This document shows positions 50,061-58,644 of a stretch of 61,811 nucleotides of DNA, piece by piece (within the stretch, counting starts at the first letter, position 1; the number at the start of each line of letters is the position of its first letter). This stretch comes from Ruminiclostridium sp. Its GTDB lineage: Bacteria; Bacillota; Clostridia; Oscillospirales; Ruminococcaceae. Below the pieces are notes generated by a model. The model made no database searches and had not been told where the DNA came from. It was given only the letters and a program-made list of their open reading frames with translations. The stretch covers positions 1 through 61,811 of the forward strand of contig JAGBMA010000102.1 in the NCBI GenBank assembly GCA_017635095.1, in the 5' to 3' direction. Made by a program: the position numbers and the translations under genes.

Positions 50061-50429
50061 TTATGCGTTGATAGTGGCGATCACGGTTCCCGTGTTCACG
50101 GAGTCGCCCTTGGATACGTTGATGGAAGCGATAGTGCCTTCGCAGGGCGCAGGTATTGCATTCTCCATCTTCATAGCCTCAACGATAACTATATCGTCAC
50201 CGTTCTTGACCTTGTCGCCGACCTTTGCCTTTACGTCAACAACAGTTCCGGGCATAGGAGCCTCGACCTTTATACCGCCCTGTGCACCGGCGGGAGCTGC
50301 CTTGGGAGCAGCAGGCTTTGCAGCCTTTGGAGCGGGAGCTGCAGCGGCAGGAGCTTCTGCTCCGGCTTCGAGCTCTTCCACCGATACGTCGTATGCGTTT
50401 CCGTTTACGGTAATACTATATCTTTTCAT
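50061..50429 (-). CDS. Biotin carboxyl carrier protein
   Basis: 122 residues. A short N-terminal beta segment, an Ala/Pro/Lys-rich flexible linker (about 25-50) and a biotinyl domain with the modified lysine in EAMKMEN. The linker lets the biotin arm shuttle carboxyl groups between the two neighbouring carboxyltransferase subunits. It lies between them in the operon. Length matches the 1.3S subunit of transcarboxylase (123 residues) and the carrier subunits of decarboxylases. Confidence 0.93.
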   Translation of the reverse strand: MKRYSITVNGNAYDVSVEELEAGAEAPAAAAPAPKAAKPAAPKAAPAGAQGGIKVEAPMPGTVVDVKAKVGDKVKNGDDIVIVEAMKMENAIPAPCEGTIASINVSKGDSVNTGTVIATINA

Positions 50430-50453
50430 CGTTTATGTCTTCCTTTCCGGTCA

Positions 50454-51830
50454 TCAATATACAAAGTTTATATGCTTTCTCTGCGGGCTGTGTACTCGCT
50501 TGCCTTCAAACACATCTATGGACGAGAGAATTGCGGTTCTTGTATCCGCAGGATCTATGACCCTGTCAACACTGCCGTTTGCCGCAAGAGTGAACACGCT
50601 TGCTTCATTATCCTTATATTCCTGAACGAGCGCAGATTCATTGGTGCCGTCGAGCTCATCGCCTTTGAGGAATATCACCGCGGCCTTGGGGTCGCAGGCT
50701 GAGATAACGCTGTTCTCATACGCAAGGACGATGTCGCTTGCAGGAGCGATCGCGCAGTATGCCGAACCGTAAGCCTTATCTGTAACGAGGGTGATCTTGG
50801 CTGTGGTGGCGCTTGCATATACCTGAGCAAGCTTTGCCGCGTCTCTTACCGATCCTGCAAGCTCAGCAGCCTGAGTGCCGCCGATACCCGCACTGTTAAG
50901 AAGCGTCACTACGGGGATAGAGAACGCGTCGCAGAATGAAACGAAACGGGCGATCTTTGCGCAGTCAGCTGCTGAAAGCTTTTCATCGGTCTTGTCTGTG
51001 GCTACAAATCCTACCGTCTTCCAGCTCATGCTGCCGAGCGCGGTGTAAGATGCAGAACCGAAGTCCTTGTACAGCTCGATAACGCTGTTCTTGTCGGCAA
51101 TAGCCTTTACCGCAGCATCAGCCTTCATGCCTGCTGTGATATCCGCGTCGTTTTCTGCGTAGTAGTCATTTCCGGAAAGTTCAAGGTTGTTGGCGGGAAG
51201 AATACGGATAAGCTTCTTTGCTTCCTCTATCGCAGCCTTGTCGTCCTTGACGACAACAGCGGCGGTACCCGACTTTGCCGCATTTTCCGAAGTTCCGGCA
51301 CCTTTCAGGCTTTCGTCTTCGGAAACGAAAGGCGCGGTCATGAAGAATTCGGACTTTTCCGTCATAACAACGAAGTCCGCCATACCCGCGATCATTGCCG
51401 CAGTACCCGCACAGAGACCTGCGACCACCGATACCTGCGGAACAACGCCCGAAAGCTTTGCAGCCGCTCCCGCTATGTACGCATAAGCATTGAGCATAGC
51501 AGCGCCTTCTGCAATATCGCCGCCCTTGCTGTCGTAGATGCCGACAACGGGCGAGCCGTTCTTGACTGCCATATCATAAAGCTTCACGAGCTTTGCTGCG
51601 GCTGTGCTGTTCACAGCGCCGCCCTTTACCGAAATATCCTGTGAGAATGCGTAAACGGTCGCTCCGTCAATAAGACCGTAGCCGGTCACAACGCTTGCTG
51701 TCTCTCCGCCGGAGCCTACAAATTTGCCTGTTTCAACGAAGCTGTCGTCATCGAAAAGCTGCACAAGACGTGCTCTTGCCTTGCTTTCCGCAGCGGACTG
51801 CTCCATTTCAGCCAATGTTTTTCTTGCCAC
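50454..51830 (-). CDS. Acyl-CoA carboxyltransferase subunit (MmdA/PccB-like, 12S-like)
   Basis: 458 residues from GTG 51830, which follows AGGAGG at 10 bases. ATG 51884 in the same frame would leave almost no leader, because the promoter's start site falls there. The fold is the crotonase-like carboxyltransferase: ARARLVQLFDDDSFVE at the start, YDSKGGDIAEGA in the first oxyanion loop, and LNSAGIGGTQAAELAG in the second half. Family members carboxylate or decarboxylate propionyl/methylmalonyl-CoA, acetyl-CoA or glutaconyl-CoA. It is shorter than MmdA (about 510). No membrane DcbB/OadB gene is adjacent. Confidence 0.85.
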   Translation of the reverse strand: MARKTLAEMEQSAAESKARARLVQLFDDDSFVETGKFVGSGGETASVVTGYGLIDGATVYAFSQDISVKGGAVNSTAAAKLVKLYDMAVKNGSPVVGIYDSKGGDIAEGAAMLNAYAYIAGAAAKLSGVVPQVSVVAGLCAGTAAMIAGMADFVVMTEKSEFFMTAPFVSEDESLKGAGTSENAAKSGTAAVVVKDDKAAIEEAKKLIRILPANNLELSGNDYYAENDADITAGMKADAAVKAIADKNSVIELYKDFGSASYTALGSMSWKTVGFVATDKTDEKLSAADCAKIARFVSFCDAFSIPVVTLLNSAGIGGTQAAELAGSVRDAAKLAQVYASATTAKITLVTDKAYGSAYCAIAPASDIVLAYENSVISACDPKAAVIFLKGDELDGTNESALVQEYKDNEASVFTLAANGSVDRVIDPADTRTAILSSIDVFEGKRVHSPQRKHINFVY

Positions 51831-51889
51831 CTTGGAATTTCCTCCTGTATCAACGAGGGTTTTTGCTCCCTCAAAATTTGCCATTCTAT

Positions 51890-51918
51890 ATTATACTACA
51901 ATTCATCAGAAAAAACAA
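51890..51918 (-). promoter_or_regulatory. Promoter of the carboxyltransferase operon
   Basis: Minus strand TTGTTT (51918-51913) and TATAAT (51895-51890) with a 17-bp spacer. The predicted start of transcription is near 51883, which argues for the downstream GTG start. Confidence 0.65.
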
Positions 51919-51935
51919 GTCTTTTTGAGAATTTT

Positions 51936-52283
51936 TTAACACGATGCTGTAAGCTCTATATGATTTCCATCGCTGTCAACGATCTCGGCGACCCAATTGC
52001 CTTTAATTTTCGTCAGCGGAAAGCATATCTCCATACCGGACATCTTGTGCTCCAGCACTTCCCTGCTTTCAAACGATATGCTCGGCAGGCAATTGCTCCC
52101 GAAGCTGTGTTCCTCGTTCATTTTATCATAGGCGAACAGTCCGAAACGAAATCCGTTCACGTCGAAAACGCTGTAAACCTCGTCACGCTCGGTGACAGAC
52201 TGCTCAAAGAGCGCTTCATAAAAACGTATCGCCCTGTCCATGTCTTTAACGCAGATATACAGAGAGTTAATTCTTATCTTCAT
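51936..52283 (-). CDS. Glyoxalase/bleomycin-resistance (VOC) fold protein
   Basis: 115 residues with the VOC opening YICVKDMDRAIRFYEALF and the ending EIVDSDGNHIELT. Metal-binding Glu and His positions are partly present. VOC proteins range from lyases to resistance proteins, so no substrate is given. It overlaps the end of the RNase R gene (17 bases) and probably uses the same transcript. Confidence 0.8.
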   Translation of the reverse strand: MKIRINSLYICVKDMDRAIRFYEALFEQSVTERDEVYSVFDVNGFRFGLFAYDKMNEEHSFGSNCLPSISFESREVLEHKMSGMEICFPLTKIKGNWVAEIVDSDGNHIELTASC

Positions 52284-54405
52284 GGTCGTGCTCCAAAAGC
52301 TCGAAATCTATCATTCCTCCGCCGACATCTGCCGCAACACACTTCACCCGGACTGCATCGCCTATGGTATATGCGGTATTTGTGAAAGTCTCAACAAGCG
52401 AGATATCGTTTGTAAGCTCATACGTCCCCGCGGGAAGCGTCATCGTATCTACCCTGCCCTCAACGGTATTCGGAAGCTCTACAAAGAAACCGTTTCCGGT
52501 AACTCCGGAGATAAAGCCGTCAAATTCCTCACCGATGTGGTTCTTCATGTACTCCGCCATGTAGAACTTGTCGCAGTCCCGTTCGGCTGCAACAGCTATA
52601 AGCTCGGTGATACTCGCGCGGTAAGCCTGCTCATGAGCAAATTTCTCGTACTTCTTTATGAGCTTGTCCGCAGGCATTCCCGCCACAGCGTCGGTAAGAA
52701 TGCGGTGTATCGAGAAGTCGGCAAGACGGCGTATCGGAGAGGTGAAGTGGCTGTATTCTTTCAGTACGAGCCCGTAGTGCCCGAGAGGCTCTTCGCTGTA
52801 CTTCGCTTTCATCATCGAACGCAGCACGAGGTTGTTGACAACCGGGGCTTTCGGATCGTCCTTCACCCGCTCAAGCACAGCCGAAAGATCGCCAGCCGTA
52901 CTTTTTTCGTTTATACCGAGATTGTCAAATCCGAGGTTCACCAGCATTTCCGAAAGTTTCATGAGCTTATCTGTATCGGGGCTTTCGTGAACGCGGTAAA
53001 CAAACGGGAATTCCTTCTCCATAGCAAGTTTCGCCGCACAGCCGTTGGCGCACAGCATGAACTCCTCGATCATGCGCTCCGCAAATCCGCGTGTTCGCTC
53101 TTTTATGTCTGTGCAGATACCGTCGTCATTGCAGATTATCTTGCTTTCCTTCGAGTCAATGTCCGGAGCGCCCCTGCTCTCGCGGTTCTTTATGAGCACT
53201 TCCGTCAGCGTGCGCATTACGGGAAGCTGTGCGGATACTTCGGCGTACTTACGCTTTATGTCCTCGTCCGCAGTATCGTCGAGGAGCGCGTTCACCTCAC
53301 TGTAAACACCCTTGACCCGTGAGCGGATAACAGTCTTCGCAAACCGGAACTTTGTGATCTCGCCGCTTGCGGCAATGTCCATTATGCAGGAAAAAGCAAG
53401 CCTGTCCTCATTCGGATTGAGTGAACAAACCCCGTTGGAGAGCTCTTTCGGGAGCATCGGTATAACTCTGTCGGCAATGTAGATGCTCGTTCCGCGGTCG
53501 TGTGCAGTCTTGTCGAGCGCAGTCCCTTTTCGGACGTAATGCGATACATCGGCTATATGCACACCGAGGCGGTAACCGTTTTCCGTGCGTTCTATGCTCA
53601 CGGCATCGTCGATATCCTTTGTATCGGCGCCGTCGATCGTGAATATCGGATAACCGCGAAGATCCTCGCGCTTTGCAGCTTCCGCCGGGTCGACCCCGGC
53701 TTTTCCGATCTTTTCCGCTTCCGCGAGAGCTTCATCGGAAAAAGCGACTGCGATGCCCTTTTCGTCAATATATGCATCTACCGAGCATTTCGCGTACTCG
53801 GAACTGCCGTAAATGCTTACAATATCGACGGTTATATCGCTGTGGTGATCGGCGCGCTCGTGAATGCTGTAGCGCACCTTGTCGCCCTCTTTTATGTCAT
53901 TTCCGTTCCAGTTCACGATAAACAGCGGCACTGAATAAAAACCGTCCGGTCTGAGCCTGAGCTTGTTATTGTCGCGTATTACCGTACCGGTCATCACGCC
54001 GCCGTTTTCTTCCGTAACAAGAACGACCTTTGCGGTATCGGAATCATGATCTTCGTCGGCATACTCGGAAACAAACGCAAGAACACGGTCTCCGGGAACT
54101 GCACCGAGCATATCCCTGCCACGGACGAACAGTTCCTCTTCCGAGTTGTCTTTCCTTATAAACCCGTGTGTACGGGCGAGCTTAACAACAGTCCCGTTGA
54201 AGTACCGGCTTGCGCCTTTGAGAATGTAATGACCCTTGGAGTGGTAGATTATACCGTCCTTTTCCAGCGCGGAAACGACGCCCATTACGCGCTTTCTGTC
54301 CTTTTTTGCAGTCCCCAGCGCGGTAAGTATCGCACCTTCTGTGAGTCCCTCTTTTTTCTTGGGAAGAAGGGCTTCTATGATCTTTTTTCTGTATAAAAAC
54401 TTCAT
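52267..54405 (-). CDS. rnr: Ribonuclease R
   Basis: 712 residues. N-terminal helix-turn-helix and cold-shock domains are followed by the RNB domain (FTIDGADTKDIDDAVS, with the catalytic aspartates) and a C-terminal S1 domain. It is a processive 3'-5' exoribonuclease that degrades structured RNA and takes part in trans-translation. Start follows GAGGTAACCG. In many Firmicutes rnr sits beside smpB/ssrA; no such genes are here. Confidence 0.94.
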   Translation of the reverse strand: MKFLYRKKIIEALLPKKKEGLTEGAILTALGTAKKDRKRVMGVVSALEKDGIIYHSKGHYILKGASRYFNGTVVKLARTHGFIRKDNSEEELFVRGRDMLGAVPGDRVLAFVSEYADEDHDSDTAKVVLVTEENGGVMTGTVIRDNNKLRLRPDGFYSVPLFIVNWNGNDIKEGDKVRYSIHERADHHSDITVDIVSIYGSSEYAKCSVDAYIDEKGIAVAFSDEALAEAEKIGKAGVDPAEAAKREDLRGYPIFTIDGADTKDIDDAVSIERTENGYRLGVHIADVSHYVRKGTALDKTAHDRGTSIYIADRVIPMLPKELSNGVCSLNPNEDRLAFSCIMDIAASGEITKFRFAKTVIRSRVKGVYSEVNALLDDTADEDIKRKYAEVSAQLPVMRTLTEVLIKNRESRGAPDIDSKESKIICNDDGICTDIKERTRGFAERMIEEFMLCANGCAAKLAMEKEFPFVYRVHESPDTDKLMKLSEMLVNLGFDNLGINEKSTAGDLSAVLERVKDDPKAPVVNNLVLRSMMKAKYSEEPLGHYGLVLKEYSHFTSPIRRLADFSIHRILTDAVAGMPADKLIKKYEKFAHEQAYRASITELIAVAAERDCDKFYMAEYMKNHIGEEFDGFISGVTGNGFFVELPNTVEGRVDTMTLPAGTYELTNDISLVETFTNTAYTIGDAVRVKCVAADVGGGMIDFELLEHDHEDKN

Positions 54406-54472
54406 CGGTTACCTCAAATAATATTCATACTACGTTTCAGATGCGTTCACAACGGCCTTGTAAACACTGATA

Positions 54473-55174
54473 TCACTTTCCGAAAAGCCGCCTGTCCATT
54501 TCCTCCACTGTAACCGGCTTTTCAACAATAAGTCCGGGCTTTCCGCCCTTTTTTCCGCTTACAAGCACAAGATATGGCTTTGTCGAAGTATCCCTGTGAT
54601 GCGCGAACCGCATTACTTTCGGCTCGATGCCGTATTTGCGCATAAGGCAGAAGATATCGGCAAGCCTTTCCGGAAGGTGGCACATCTTCAGATAACCTCC
54701 GTATTTGAGCAGTTTTGAAGCTGCACATACGACACTTTCCAGATCACAAAGCAGCTCATGACGCGCATTTGCCTGTGCCGGTGACAAACGTTCCTCACCG
54801 GAACCCGACTTATAGTATGGCGGATTTACCGTAACGAGCGATATTCCACCGTACGGCACGGCCGAAAGCTCATCATCTTTGGTAAGGTCTGCATGAACGG
54901 GAATAAACCTGTCCGATATGCTGTTTTTCTCAACGGTCATCTTCATTAAAGCCGCAGCCTCGTCCTGTATTTCGACCGCATAGGCTTTTGCGGGAGCTTT
55001 CCCCCATGCAAAGAAGAGCATAGGTATTATCCCGCACCCGCTGCAGAGATCGCAGACAACATCTTTCGCAGACGGTTTTGCAAACTCAGCCAGCAGCAAA
55101 GCGTCGGTACCGAACCTGTGATCGGCGCTCACATAGATATCATGCCCGAAAAGATCGAAAATCTCTGTCTCCAT
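54473..55174 (-). CDS. trmN6: tRNA1(Val) (adenine37-N6)-methyltransferase-like protein
   Basis: 233 residues. SAM-binding motif VVCDLCSGCGIIPM and the N6-adenine methyltransferase motif TVNPPYYKSG identify the TrmN6/YfiC family. It would methylate A37 in a tRNA. ATG 55174 lies after AGGAGCGCTT; a longer frame is unlikely. It starts 9 bases downstream of the preceding membrane protein stop, in the same operon direction. Confidence 0.9.
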   Translation of the reverse strand: METEIFDLFGHDIYVSADHRFGTDALLLAEFAKPSAKDVVCDLCSGCGIIPMLFFAWGKAPAKAYAVEIQDEAAALMKMTVEKNSISDRFIPVHADLTKDDELSAVPYGGISLVTVNPPYYKSGSGEERLSPAQANARHELLCDLESVVCAASKLLKYGGYLKMCHLPERLADIFCLMRKYGIEPKVMRFAHHRDTSTKPYLVLVSGKKGGKPGLIVEKPVTVEEMDRRLFGK

Positions 55175-55182
55175 AAGCGCTC

Positions 55183-57222
55183 CTATTCTATAACAGCCCA
55201 TTCGTCATCTTCATCAAGGCTGTCCGCCGGAAGCGTGATGACAGACGGGAGCGTGTATGTCGATACGATCGGAGTACGCTCCGTGGTTGTGGAAGATGAT
55301 ACCGGCGCAGTGGTGATCTCCGGCGTTGTCTCGGATGAAGCCGTGGTCTTTTCGGGAATAAGAGTATCTTTCTCAGATTCGAGCTCTTTCTCGTCAATAT
55401 CCTGGGAAACCATATACGCCGACGCTCTTTCGCCGTAAGCATAGAGCCTCAGATCCCCGCATTCCGCTACGAGCAGGAACGGAGTACGGCTGTTCTCAAG
55501 GGCAGAAACGTCCTCATTCGCTCTGACGGCGAGGAAACTGTTTTCGGGAACGGATTCTATGTCATAAGTCACCCTGACGTTTACGTTTCGGTTAAGGAAC
55601 TGGAGCATCAGGGCGTTATGACGGCTTATGTTATATGCCGTTATCGCCGGAGCGCCGTTCTGATTGTAAACGTGCTCAGAAAGCTCGGAAACGGAAGCGT
55701 TCTTTTCCACAGATTCGTTTGCACAGATAGGGAGATAGACTGCGGATATGAACACAAGTGAATATACCGTTATCGCTGTCATGAGCGTTGATATTATGAC
55801 AGACCTATACCTCTTTGTGCAGCTTATGACCACAAGAAGCACGCCCATAACGCAGAATGTCATTGACATAGTAAGGAAAAGGCTGTCAAAATTGAGCAGC
55901 TCCCTGCTGGCTGCACCGACCCGGAGCGGGTAAAGACCGAGCACGGGAGCGATACGCGTTGAAGCGGATTCAAGTATCACCGGCACCGCAGAAGCTATGA
56001 ACGCAGTATAAATTACACCGAGGACAGCCGCCGCGCCAAGTATCTTGTTCACACTTATCGAATGAGTGAACAGCATTATGAGCACGAAAACAAGCGCGAA
56101 CGGAAGCACGCCGTCAATAAATCTGCCGAACATCATAGTGTCCTGATATACGCCGTATCCGTCGCTTGAGAAGCGGTAGAAAGTGCTGAAAATAATAGTG
56201 AAAATGACCGTGAACACAGAGAAGAATGAAAAGACCGAAAGCTCAAGCTCATAGGTCTGGGGATCTTTCTTATGCTTGTGCTTTATGCAGGCCGAAAGTA
56301 CCGCGGCAAAAAGGCAGAACGAGACCGCGCCGAGTCCCCATGTTGCAGCAGCGTAATAATACATCTGCGAACTCAGTGTCTCGGCAAACCGTACAAATCC
56401 GTCTCCGAACATATTTTTCCCGAATTCCGCAAAGAAGTTCGCAAGGGTGTTTTTAAGCAGAGACGCATCTTCCGCGCACCACAGATACCGCTGGAGAACG
56501 GCCGAAACTGCGGCAACACCGGAGATCGTCATGATAAGGGACGTGAAGTACCCCACGAAATTCACAAGTTTCTTGCCGAAGAATATCCTTTCAAGAACAA
56601 GCGAAAGCACAAGAGCCGCGATGACTGCAATAAGTCTTGTGTGTGCGGCCACAGAAAGTCCGCATACCAACCCCGTGAGCAGGGACATGAAAAACCTCGA
56701 CGTCTTGTTCCTGCAATCTCCGCACCTGAATACGAGCCATATTATCAGCCACGGAAGCACTATGGACACAGTTTCTGTCCACGCGAACTTCGTATGCGCA
56801 TAATAACAGCAGAATCCGCCCGCCGCAAACGCAGTTATGAGGCATTTCCAGATCTTTCCCGTTCTCATGCGGTATGAGAGTGAATACGCTATCAATGGTA
56901 CTATGCTTATCATAACGGAGTTTATGAACAGCATAGCTTTGTACTGGAGCGAAGGGTCGTCAAAAAGTATCACTGCCGGCGTGTAGATGAGACCCTGAAG
57001 AAATCCGTAGTAATAATCCACGGATACCATAACGCCGGCCCAGCTTCGTCCGGCAAAGAAATCGGCAACTGCTATCACAGAAAGCTCGTTGGGATCGACG
57101 GCGGGATATGTCATTCCGAAACCGCCTATGAAGTGAAGCAGGAAGAAAATGATGAAGAGCGGCGGATATACTGCTTTATTGCCGTATCTGGCATAAATAG
57201 CCCTCAGCTTTTCGTAGATCAG
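55183..57222 (-). CDS. Large polytopic membrane protein, probable CTG start
   Basis: About 679 residues with roughly 12-13 membrane helices, a C-terminal extracytoplasmic domain and a Thr/Ser/Glu-rich tail. It resembles GT-C-type/PMT-like membrane glycosyltransferases in layout; MTYPAVDPNELSV after the first helix could contain the catalytic Asp. The first ATG in frame (57114) lies just after the first helix. The frame runs further upstream through EKLRAIYARYGNKAVYPPLF and a full membrane segment, with no ATG, GTG or TTG. AGAGGTGG (57236-57229) stands 6 bases before CTG 57222, the best start. Confidence 0.7.
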   Translation of the reverse strand: MIYEKLRAIYARYGNKAVYPPLFIIFFLLHFIGGFGMTYPAVDPNELSVIAVADFFAGRSWAGVMVSVDYYYGFLQGLIYTPAVILFDDPSLQYKAMLFINSVMISIVPLIAYSLSYRMRTGKIWKCLITAFAAGGFCCYYAHTKFAWTETVSIVLPWLIIWLVFRCGDCRNKTSRFFMSLLTGLVCGLSVAAHTRLIAVIAALVLSLVLERIFFGKKLVNFVGYFTSLIMTISGVAAVSAVLQRYLWCAEDASLLKNTLANFFAEFGKNMFGDGFVRFAETLSSQMYYYAAATWGLGAVSFCLFAAVLSACIKHKHKKDPQTYELELSVFSFFSVFTVIFTIIFSTFYRFSSDGYGVYQDTMMFGRFIDGVLPFALVFVLIMLFTHSISVNKILGAAAVLGVIYTAFIASAVPVILESASTRIAPVLGLYPLRVGAASRELLNFDSLFLTMSMTFCVMGVLLVVISCTKRYRSVIISTLMTAITVYSLVFISAVYLPICANESVEKNASVSELSEHVYNQNGAPAITAYNISRHNALMLQFLNRNVNVRVTYDIESVPENSFLAVRANEDVSALENSRTPFLLVAECGDLRLYAYGERASAYMVSQDIDEKELESEKDTLIPEKTTASSETTPEITTAPVSSSTTTERTPIVSTYTLPSVITLPADSLDEDDEWAVIE

Positions 57223-57253
57223 CGCTCTCCACCTCTTTTCTTGATCGTTTTGG

Positions 57254-58510
57254 TCATGACATCATTCCCGATGCCGATATGAACAGGTTTAGCAGGTACA
57301 CCAGTGCAAATATCAGACTGAGACCACCGAGAACATACATGAAACGCGGATTTCCGCTTTTTTCGAGTGCCGCGTAATACACATCGGAGGGTTCGTCCTT
57401 GTATTGTTCGCGGATCGAAAGTATCTTGCTCACGCTCCAGCGCATATAGATGTAGTCGTTGAAAAGCAGCAGAGCTACCCGCATGAACAGCATTATATAG
57501 TAGGTTATGTTCGCAAGCGTGATCATCGGCAATCCGGGAGCTCCGGGCTCCGCATTCCCCATCTGCATAAGCTGGAGGATAAGCGTCGGCACCATGAGTA
57601 CGAAAGTCGCCAGCGTCAGCAGCACGGCCGGTCCGATCATTCTCCTGTAGAAGTGATAAAGCGGCATGAAGAACCACGCGGAGATGTTGAGGGAAATGAC
57701 CTTTCCGCTGTTCGCCATGTTCATGAACACGGCGAAAAAACGAGGTGTACTTATATTGTTGATGCCGAGAAAATGCACGAGTTCACTCTGCTTTACACCA
57801 CGGCAGGTAAGCTCTTCCCCGTCATCTGCGGAGCGTATGGGCTTCTGCATTATCATGTCCGAGAAGTTGTCGAACATCATATCGTTCATTGGATCCGGCT
57901 CGTTTTGCTTTTCCTTTTCTTCTTCGATCCGGCTGTGCTCTTTTTCCCAGTCATACCCTTCCGCGTGACGGGCTTCATTCGGGCAGACCGGCTCGGCTTC
58001 CCAGCAGGTCTTGTGGACAGGAGTGCCGCATACCGGGCAATATACCTTTTCCTCTCCGTTGTCGAGATCGTTGCCGCACCTGTCGCAGACAGGCTTTGTA
58101 TTTGCACGTTTCATACGAATACTGCCGGTGAAATACGGTCTTGGCGTATGCTCCGCCTCATAAGGGCATCTGTGAGTCAGATTATAGCACATTCTGTGCA
58201 TTGCAGCCCCGCAGTCGGGACAGTAAACACGCTCATCGTTTTCCTCGAACGGACGTCCGCAGATCTCACAGCCGTTACCGTCGGGAAAACGCCTTCCGTT
58301 CTGCATATTAACGCCGTCTTCGCTGCCGCTGCTTCCATTCCCGCCGCTTTCGGTTGAGATAAAACTTATCTCTTCCCTGCAGACGGGACATCTTTCCTTT
58401 ATCTCGTAGCAGTCTCTGTGCATAGGCGCTCCGCAATCGGGACAATATATCTTTTCATCGTCGCCGCTGAAACCGTCTCCGCATACGGCACATTTCTCGT
58501 ATTTATCCAT
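57254..58510 (-). CDS. Membrane protein with three RING-like zinc modules
   Basis: 418 residues. Three repeats occupy residues ~5-45, ~75-115 and ~130-170. Each has a CxxC pair, then YCPxCGxxxHxxC, then a C-rich end, matching Prok-RING family 1 treble-clef modules. A charged linker (EKEHSRIEEEKEKQNEPDP) follows, then a DUF2628-like region with about four membrane helices. ATG 58510 follows GAAAGGAATTACA; the longer frame overlaps unrelated sequence. The function of prokaryotic RING-like modules is unproven. It lies 31 bases upstream of the CTG-start membrane protein. Confidence 0.82.
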   Translation of the reverse strand: MDKYEKCAVCGDGFSGDDEKIYCPDCGAPMHRDCYEIKERCPVCREEISFISTESGGNGSSGSEDGVNMQNGRRFPDGNGCEICGRPFEENDERVYCPDCGAAMHRMCYNLTHRCPYEAEHTPRPYFTGSIRMKRANTKPVCDRCGNDLDNGEEKVYCPVCGTPVHKTCWEAEPVCPNEARHAEGYDWEKEHSRIEEEKEKQNEPDPMNDMMFDNFSDMIMQKPIRSADDGEELTCRGVKQSELVHFLGINNISTPRFFAVFMNMANSGKVISLNISAWFFMPLYHFYRRMIGPAVLLTLATFVLMVPTLILQLMQMGNAEPGAPGLPMITLANITYYIMLFMRVALLLFNDYIYMRWSVSKILSIREQYKDEPSDVYYAALEKSGNPRFMYVLGGLSLIFALVYLLNLFISASGMMS

Positions 58511-58644
58511 TGTAATTCCTTTCACAGAAACAATATTCAATGCATTATCGGTATTATTATACCACAATTGGCGGAATTTTGCAATACCATAAAGACAAAT
58601 AGTGTCACTGCCTGTTCCGGGAGCAGTGACACCATATGTACGCA

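Noticed and set aside
52240..53322. 360-codon open frame on the plus strand
   Set aside because: Antisense to RNase R, whose domains are unmistakable; no start signal or family pattern.
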